Origin: Ruminococcaceae bacterium UBA737
GTDB taxonomy: Bacteria; Bacillota; Clostridia; Oscillospirales; Acutalibacteraceae
Assembly: GCA_002297415.1 (NCBI GenBank)
Contig: DBKZ01000056.1
Span: 34,849-43,683 of the forward strand
Length of the DNA stretch: 8,835 nucleotides
Direction of reading: 5' to 3'
The notes under the pieces are model-generated. The model searched no databases, had not been told where the DNA came from, and saw nothing but the letters and a program-made list of their open reading frames with translations. Both the position numbers and the translations under genes were made by a program. This document shows positions 1-4,768 of this stretch, piece by piece. The first letter of the stretch is position 1. Each line of letters starts with the position of its first letter.

Positions 1-3000
1 ACATAGGACTGCATCATTCTTGTCTGTCCTATTCCCTGTCCGTTGCGGACATAAAGCTGAACTCTGTCATGCTGTTCGCCCCAACCGCTTATTACCTTAA
101 AGGTAACATCCTTTGTAAATCCGAATTCGGCACATTCCTCATCGGAGGCAAGGGTTAACACTGCGCCCGCGTTTCCTGAATGTGAAGCAGGAGAGCCGTC
201 GGCAACAAAAAGCTCGCGGTTGTTTACCGTTCTGTCATAAATAGTATTTCCGTGATAATAAACATTCTCACCCTGAAATCCTAAGGTTGTTCTTGCAAAC
301 TCGGTATATTCAAGAATTGAATTATTTATATTGCCGTGCTGCCATTCGTCCGAAATAAAGCTGTTGCTGATACGGACATACTGACCCCAGTTGAAAATCA
401 AAGGGCAGTTTGTAACGGTACGGTAAACCCTTACATTATCCATCTGAACATTATAGGGATTTTGAATGAACACTCCGTATGAGCCGGTTGCGGTGCTTTC
501 TGCTCTTACGGCAAGCTCGGCAGATGTTGTGCTTTCAACATATCCAACGCCCGAACCGCCTGTTACAACGCCTAAAAGCGGCATGAACTGAATGTTTACA
601 TCCTTAAGATAAATATTTTCATTATAGGTAGTTGAGGTCTGAGAGTTTTTACCGCCGTAGGACCGCATTATGCACTGTCCGCGCGTTCCGTAAAATCCTA
701 TTCCCTCTATGGCAATATTTCGCTCAAAGCCTATAAGGAATTCGGGGCATGCGCTCATCTGCCACTGGGTCGGGTCGAAATAAAGAATTGTTTTGTCGCT
801 GCCGTCTCCGATAAGCTGAATTTTTTCAGGAATAACAATGCTGTAAATAAGCTTGTATCTTCCTGTAGGAATTCTGATTATTCCGCCGTTTGTCTCGTTT
901 AACGCAAGCTGAATAACATCCATTAAAATTCCTGTTATATCCTGATCGGAATTTTTGGCGTCAGCGCCGTAATTCGTTATATCATAGACCTTGTCGGGCC
1001 ACGATGACCTGATATCGCTTCCGACCTTAAGCGTTTCGGGTGCGGACCAGCATGTGCTGTCGCCGTAGCCGCTGTAAACGCTGACCTCATATTCGCCTTT
1101 CGGAATAGAGCTTGGAAGCTTAACCTTAAGTGAATTCATGCTCTGAACGGTTACGGATTTATCAACTGTAGAAAATGTTTTGTTAAATCCGTTGCCCTGA
1201 ATTTTTACATAAACCTTGTATTTGTTGCTTTCGATTGCTTTTTCATAAGCTTCAAGCTCCGCTTCGGAGTCCTTTATGAAATCGTTCGGGTCTATTTCGT
1301 CATAACCTAAAGCAAGGTTTTCGCCTACAATGCGAACCTCTCCGCCGGCTACGGCATGGTCGCCTTCATCCGCATAAACAAAGTCAATTTCAGGATTGTT
1401 AACATAAAGTATAACATCTTTATCACCTGAGACATCGTTGCCGCAAAGCTTAAGCGCATACACGCCGCGCGTTATGCTTTGACCGAGAGCGTCCTTTTTA
1501 GGAATTATGACCTTAAAGGAATTCTTTGAAGGCTGAATTATTTTAAGCTTTACAGCCCTTGTGCTGTCAAATGAGGCGGCACTCGCGGCTTTTATATAGG
1601 TTCCGCTCTTCTGATAATCGTGGCTGTAGGTAATCTCGGGAAGGAATTCGGCAACAGTATTTTTTACCGAGGAATCCGATACGCCGTTATAAAGCTCGTT
1701 GCGGTAATCGGCGTCCGAAATCTGAACGAATTCTACTCTTGAAACATTGTCATAAATGTTTTCGCCGTAAACCGTAAGAACATCATCGGGACCGTATTCG
1801 GTATTTCCGGTATAATACGGATAGATTGAATCTATGTTGTCGTTTTCTTCCCAGCTGCCCTGAACATACTTAATACTTACATCGTCATATTCCCAAGTAT
1901 AGTTGTTCTTGCCCCAGAGTCCGAAATTGCCGTAAACCGCGTTTAAACTCAGTCCGTAGTTGTCGGTATTTACACCGTCGGTAATTTCCGCGGTTACACT
2001 TCTTCCGCTAGCCGAATATTTAAGCTTGACATCTATAAAATCGGAAATATAATCGGTTACCTTTGATTTACTGCCGTTGTGAAATCCTGCGGAATAGACG
2101 CCGTCGACATAATTTGAAAATCTGTAGGAAATTCTGCCTTTTTCGTCTCCTTCCCAGTTGTAAATCTCAAGAACCTGCCAGTTTTCCTCGTCTACATAGC
2201 TTAACATTATTGTAAGCGGCTGAGCGGCCGAGAAATTATCCTTTGAAGCATTGCCGGAGGATTTAAGCTTTATTTTAAAGTTTACCTCGCTTAGCTGGGC
2301 TTTTTTAGGAATGGAATAAGAGCTCGGATAAATAAATCCGTTCTTTGATACGGTTACATAATGATTCGAGTCCTTTTGCTCTATCGCGGACGACGGCGTT
2401 ACAACACGCTTTTCGTCACTTCCGCTGTTAGACCATTTTCTGAGTCCGTTTTCAAAATCATCCGTAAACGTGTAGGTCTGCTGTCCGTTTTCGTTGACAT
2501 ACTGCGGAAGCTCTGTCTCATAAGCTCCGCTTAATGCTTCAATCTCTGAAAGCAGATCCTTTAAAAGCTGATATTCCGATTTTAAGGCCATTTTCGAATA
2601 ACTGCTCAGATTATTTTCATAATCGGCAATCGCCCTTTCGATATCGGCTTTCATAAGAGCATTTTTTCTGACATTTTCCTTTGTTAAATGAATAAGCTCG
2701 GAATAATTCTTCTTAAAAAGCTTGATTTCCTTTTCATAGGAATTAAAATCGCTTTCATCATAAACATAGGCGCTGACATTGCTTATTTTTATATCGCTTT
2801 TCGCATATAAAACAAGTCCGTCGTATTCAGAAGCCGCCGAGTAGCTGAATGAGGTTCCCTTTGAGGGGTTTGAAACCTTGTAGATATACTTTCCGTTTTG
2901 AGAGAGGTCTATTTCTATCTGTAGCTTGCCCTCAATTGAGCCTAACTCGTTGGCATAGCCCGTACCCGTTGATACCTCGTTGCCGTCAGTGCAGGTAAAG

Positions 3001-4241
3001 AACTGATTGAAAAACGCATTGTGCGCTTTGTCGTACCAGATAGTGTTATACTTGTAGTTCTGCGAATCCTTAAAGTCATAAACGAATATAATGCCTTTTC
3101 CGCCGTTGTTGCCTAAGGGGTATTCAACATCATAGGTAAATCTCTTAATAACGGTTTCGTCCTGTAAATATGACGAGGAATTAAGCCTGAGCATAAGTCC
3201 TGAATTTAAGGTCATAACTCCGTCCGAGCCGATATTAAAGCTTGACACACTGAAATTTCCCTTTATGTATTCCCAGTTTGCAGGCTGTAAGGGCGAATTG
3301 CTGTCAAACGCGGTGCCTGCTTTTATGGCGTTTATTTTTTCCTTAAAGTTGTTAAGCACTACGGTATAACGGTAATACTCGCTCTGATAATAGGAGCTTA
3401 GCTTCGAATAATCAGACAAAGCCTCGTTTATAAGCGCCTCGTCTGCAGAGGTTACCTGACTTAAGGTCTTATTGAGCACCGTTTTATACTTCTCGGTATA
3501 CTGCTTTGCAAGATAATCGGTATATCCGCCGAAATAGAATTTCGCGGTTTTGATATACATTGTTGAGCTTTCGTTGCCGTTCTGCCTGTAATTGCAAAGC
3601 ATTGCAGGGGTAGAAGAGGTTTTAAAGCTCATTGTTTTAATGTTCGAATTCTGTTCAACCGAAATTGTCGCCTTGCCCGAATTATAGCTTACGGAAACAT
3701 TGACAAAATCGGTAAAATCAATATCGAGATTTCCAAGCGCTGTATCTGTAGGGCTTACACTGCTGTCAACGGAAACCTTTCCGTCCTTTACAGCCCAACA
3801 GCGCCTGAAAATTTTGCCCGAAAATTCTCCTACCGAAACAAATTTATAATTGTTATTATCGGTAAAATCATAAACGATTTCAAGTCCGCCGTAAAGCGAG
3901 CTCGGGGTTTTTGAAAACTTCGCAGTGAAATCGAATTCCTCTATCGAAGACTGACTTACCTTTGAGGCCTTCGGAACAAGGAGATACTGCGCTCCCTGAA
4001 CGCTGTTTTTATAATCAAAGGTGAGCATATTGCTTCCCTGCGAAGCGGAAATTTTATAGGAGTCGGATTCGTGGGGCGCGTCCCAGTTATCGAGATTGCC
4101 CTCGGCAAAATCCTCCTCAAAATAATAACCCTCAATTCCCGAAGAAGCCAAGACATCGGTACGCGTTATTACGGATGCCGCTGAGCATACCATTATCAAA
4201 GCAATACAAAGCGCAAGACCGCTTTTTAAGTATTTCTTCAT
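1..4241 (-). CDS. Giant exported protein: three LamG-like domains, helical linkers, IPT/TIG-like region, pectate-lyase-3-type beta-helix (3' end outside window)
   Basis: ATG 4239-4241 follows GGAGG (4249-4253) at 7 nt. I checked the frame codon by codon: no stop occurs down to base 3, giving 1413 visible residues. Residues 1-32 are a signal peptide (cleavage near VLA|SS). LamG/ConA-like sandwiches lie at about 37-240 (YYFEEDFAEGNLDNW), 321-498 (WEYIKGNFSVSSF) and 590-801 (YTFTDDFENGLRKW). Helical linkers occupy about 241-312 and 498-584. Residues 803-1076 look like two IPT/TIG-type beta domains (DDVLTVYGENIYDNVSRVEF; GGEVRIVGENLALGY). From about 1079 the sequence matches the start of a Pectate_lyase_3 beta-helix (DITNYGADAKNSDQDIT, then GGIIRIPTGRYKL), with later rungs such as NIAIEGIGFYG, NIYLKDVNIQF and YVRISNSFIS. 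Known relatives act on polysaccharides or serve as binding fibres; catalytic residues cannot be assigned here. It begins 30 nt after the lipoprotein stop, consistent with the same operon. Confidence 0.93.
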   Translation of the reverse strand, partial: MKKYLKSGLALCIALIMVCSAASVITRTDVLASSGIEGYYFEEDFAEGNLDNWDAPHESDSYKISASQGSNMLTFDYKNSVQGAQYLLVPKASKVSQSSIEEFDFTAKFSKTPSSLYGGLEIVYDFTDNNNYKFVSVGEFSGKIFRRCWAVKDGKVSVDSSVSPTDTALGNLDIDFTDFVNVSVSYNSGKATISVEQNSNIKTMSFKTSSTPAMLCNYRQNGNESSTMYIKTAKFYFGGYTDYLAKQYTEKYKTVLNKTLSQVTSADEALINEALSDYSKLSSYYQSEYYRYTVVLNNFKEKINAIKAGTAFDSNSPLQPANWEYIKGNFSVSSFNIGSDGVMTLNSGLMLRLNSSSYLQDETVIKRFTYDVEYPLGNNGGKGIIFVYDFKDSQNYKYNTIWYDKAHNAFFNQFFTCTDGNEVSTGTGYANELGSIEGKLQIEIDLSQNGKYIYKVSNPSKGTSFSYSAASEYDGLVLYAKSDIKISNVSAYVYDESDFNSYEKEIKLFKKNYSELIHLTKENVRKNALMKADIERAIADYENNLSSYSKMALKSEYQLLKDLLSEIEALSGAYETELPQYVNENGQQTYTFTDDFENGLRKWSNSGSDEKRVVTPSSAIEQKDSNHYVTVSKNGFIYPSSYSIPKKAQLSEVNFKIKLKSSGNASKDNFSAAQPLTIMLSYVDEENWQVLEIYNWEGDEKGRISYRFSNYVDGVYSAGFHNGSKSKVTDYISDFIDVKLKYSASGRSVTAEITDGVNTDNYGLSLNAVYGNFGLWGKNNYTWEYDDVSIKYVQGSWEENDNIDSIYPYYTGNTEYGPDDVLTVYGENIYDNVSRVEFVQISDADYRNELYNGVSDSSVKNTVAEFLPEITYSHDYQKSGTYIKAASAASFDSTRAVKLKIIQPSKNSFKVIIPKKDALGQSITRGVYALKLCGNDVSGDKDVILYVNNPEIDFVYADEGDHAVAGGEVRIVGENLALGYDEIDPNDFIKDSEAELEAYEKAIESNKYKVYVKIQGNGFNKTFSTVDKSVTVQSMNSLKVKLPSSIPKGEYEVSVYSGYGDSTCWSAPETLKVGSDIRSSWPDKVYDITNYGADAKNSDQDITGILMDVIQLALNETNGGIIRIPTGRYKLIYSIVIPEKIQLIGDGSDKTILYFDPTQWQMSACPEFLIGFERNIAIEGIGFYGTRGQCIMRSYGGKNSQTSTTYNENIYLKDVNIQFMPLLGVVTGGSGVGYVESTTSAELAVRAESTATGSYGVFIQNPYNVQMDNVRVYRTVTNCPLIFNWGQYVRISNSFISDEWQHGNINNSILEYTEFARTTLGFQGENVYYHGNTIYDRTVNNRELFVADGSPASHSGNAGAVLTLASDEECAEFGFTKDVTFKVISGWGEQHDRVQLYVRNGQGIGQTRMMQSY

Positions 4242-4271
4242 TTTCTTACCTCCGTAAAATATTTTGGGCAG

Positions 4272-4631
4272 TTATACAATAGGTTCGTAATATTCGTCTT
4301 TTGAAGCGGGCTTTTCTTCCGATGAAGACGAGGAGCCGCTGTCTTTTTTATCCTCTGTTGATTTGTTTTCGGATGACGGCGAGCTGTTCTTATCAGTGCC
4401 GTTATCAATAGTTATCTTTGTTCCGTCGGGCATAACAGCCTGAGAGCTTTTGCTGTCAGGCTCAGAATTTGCGCTTTCGCCCGAGCTGTTTTCTGTTACG
4501 CTCTGCGATGATGAAGCATCAGAGCTTTTTTGGGATTTTTTATCAGCGCCGGCATTTGCCTTGCCCTTGCAGCCTGCAAGGGCAAAACAAACTAAAGCCA
4601 AAGCGAGAAGAAAACATATTCTTCTTTTCAT
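4272..4631 (-). CDS. Ser/Lys/Glu-rich surface lipoprotein, 119 residues
   Basis: The chosen start is ATG 4629-4631, preceded by AGAGG at 9 nt. A GTG 42 nt upstream (4671-4673) in the same frame has no ribosome site, lies inside the 39-residue ORF, and would put a charged stretch before the signal peptide. The product starts MKRRICFLLALALVCFALAGC, a type II signal peptide with lipobox L-A-G-C and lipidation at Cys21. Lipidation by Lgt and cleavage by the lipoprotein signal peptidase would anchor it to the outer face of the membrane. The mature part is almost entirely low-complexity Ser, Lys, Glu, Asp and Asn, probably disordered, like a cell-wall-spanning stalk. A short ordered-looking stretch (MPDGTKITIDNG, residues 66-77) interrupts it. 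The C-terminus (DEYYEPIV) is short and hydrophobic-ended. No enzyme domain is present. A tether or partner for neighbouring secreted proteins is inference. Confidence 0.9.
   Translation of the reverse strand: MKRRICFLLALALVCFALAGCKGKANAGADKKSQKSSDASSSQSVTENSSGESANSEPDSKSSQAVMPDGTKITIDNGTDKNSSPSSENKSTEDKKDSGSSSSSEEKPASKDEYYEPIV
4561..4585. repeat. Perfect 12-bp inverted repeat over the lipobox codons
   Basis: Left arm TTGCCCTTGCAG (4561-4572), one central base (4573), right arm CTGCAAGGGCAA (4574-4585); all 12 positions pair. On the minus strand it encodes the end of the lipoprotein signal peptide and the lipobox (A-L-A-G-C-K-G). In mRNA it would form a stable GC-containing hairpin with an effective loop of about 3 nt, roughly 45-70 nt inside the gene. 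No U-run follows on either strand, so it is not a standard intrinsic terminator. Confidence 0.8.
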
Positions 4632-4632
4632 A

Positions 4633-4752
4633 TCAGATTTCCTCTTCCAAATCCGACCAGTCTCTTTCGACACTCAAATCGATGCCGGCGCAGAGGTATT
4701 CATTTAATTCGGGATCGGTAACGGTCAATATAGGTTTTTTATATTCTTTCAT
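4633..4752 (-). CDS. Small 39-residue peptide, translationally coupled to the downstream lipoprotein
   Basis: Read directly from the sequence: ATG at 4750-4752, TGA at 4633-4635, protein beginning MKEYKKPILTVTDPELNEYL and ending in an acidic run (DLEEEI). It is acidic with one cysteine (residue 21) and has no signal peptide or membrane segment. The start has the strongest ribosome site in the window, AAGGAGG with 8 nt spacing. The stop is one base before the lipoprotein ATG, and the lipoprotein ribosome site lies in this gene's last codons, so the two are probably coupled. The N-terminus (K-x-Y-x-K-P-x-L) resembles leaders of short Firmicute peptides; Y4-x-x-P7-x-L9 matches the first part of the lasso-peptide leader recognition motif. 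The later Gly and penultimate Thr of that motif are absent, and no modifying enzyme is in view. Function unknown; a leader-type or regulatory short ORF is an alternative. Confidence 0.8.
   Translation of the reverse strand: MKEYKKPILTVTDPELNEYLCAGIDLSVERDWSDLEEEI
4641..4645 (-). promoter_or_regulatory. Ribosome binding site that decides the lipoprotein start
   Basis: AGAGG on the minus strand, 9 nt before ATG 4631, embedded in the final Glu codons of the 39-residue ORF. No comparable site precedes the longer GTG start at 4673, so the shorter form is preferred. The overlap implies that ribosomes finishing the small ORF influence lipoprotein initiation. Confidence 0.75.
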
Positions 4753-4760
4753 TACTTTCT

Positions 4761-4767
4761 CCTCCTT
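4761..4767 (-). promoter_or_regulatory. Strong Shine-Dalgarno for the 39-residue ORF
   Basis: AAGGAGG on the minus strand, 8 nt before ATG 4752 and one base after the TAA (4769-4771) of the preceding gene. Its placement supports the 39-codon ORF as a genuinely translated gene and not a spacer. Confidence 0.85.
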
Positions 4768-4768
4768 T

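Noticed and set aside
4211..4230. Possible small hairpin AAGCG...CGCTT followed by TTT (near 4210-4228)
   Set aside because: The stem is only 5 bp and lies within the signal-peptide codons of the giant gene; too weak for a terminator call on either strand.
4256..4265. Palindrome AAAATATTTT in the 30-nt gap before the giant gene
   Set aside because: A 10-bp A/T palindrome is common by chance in DNA of this composition, and no paired promoter element is identifiable.
4632..4673. Longer lipoprotein start at GTG 4673
   Set aside because: No Shine-Dalgarno precedes it, it overlaps the 39-residue ORF in another frame, and it would push the signal peptide inside a charged leader.
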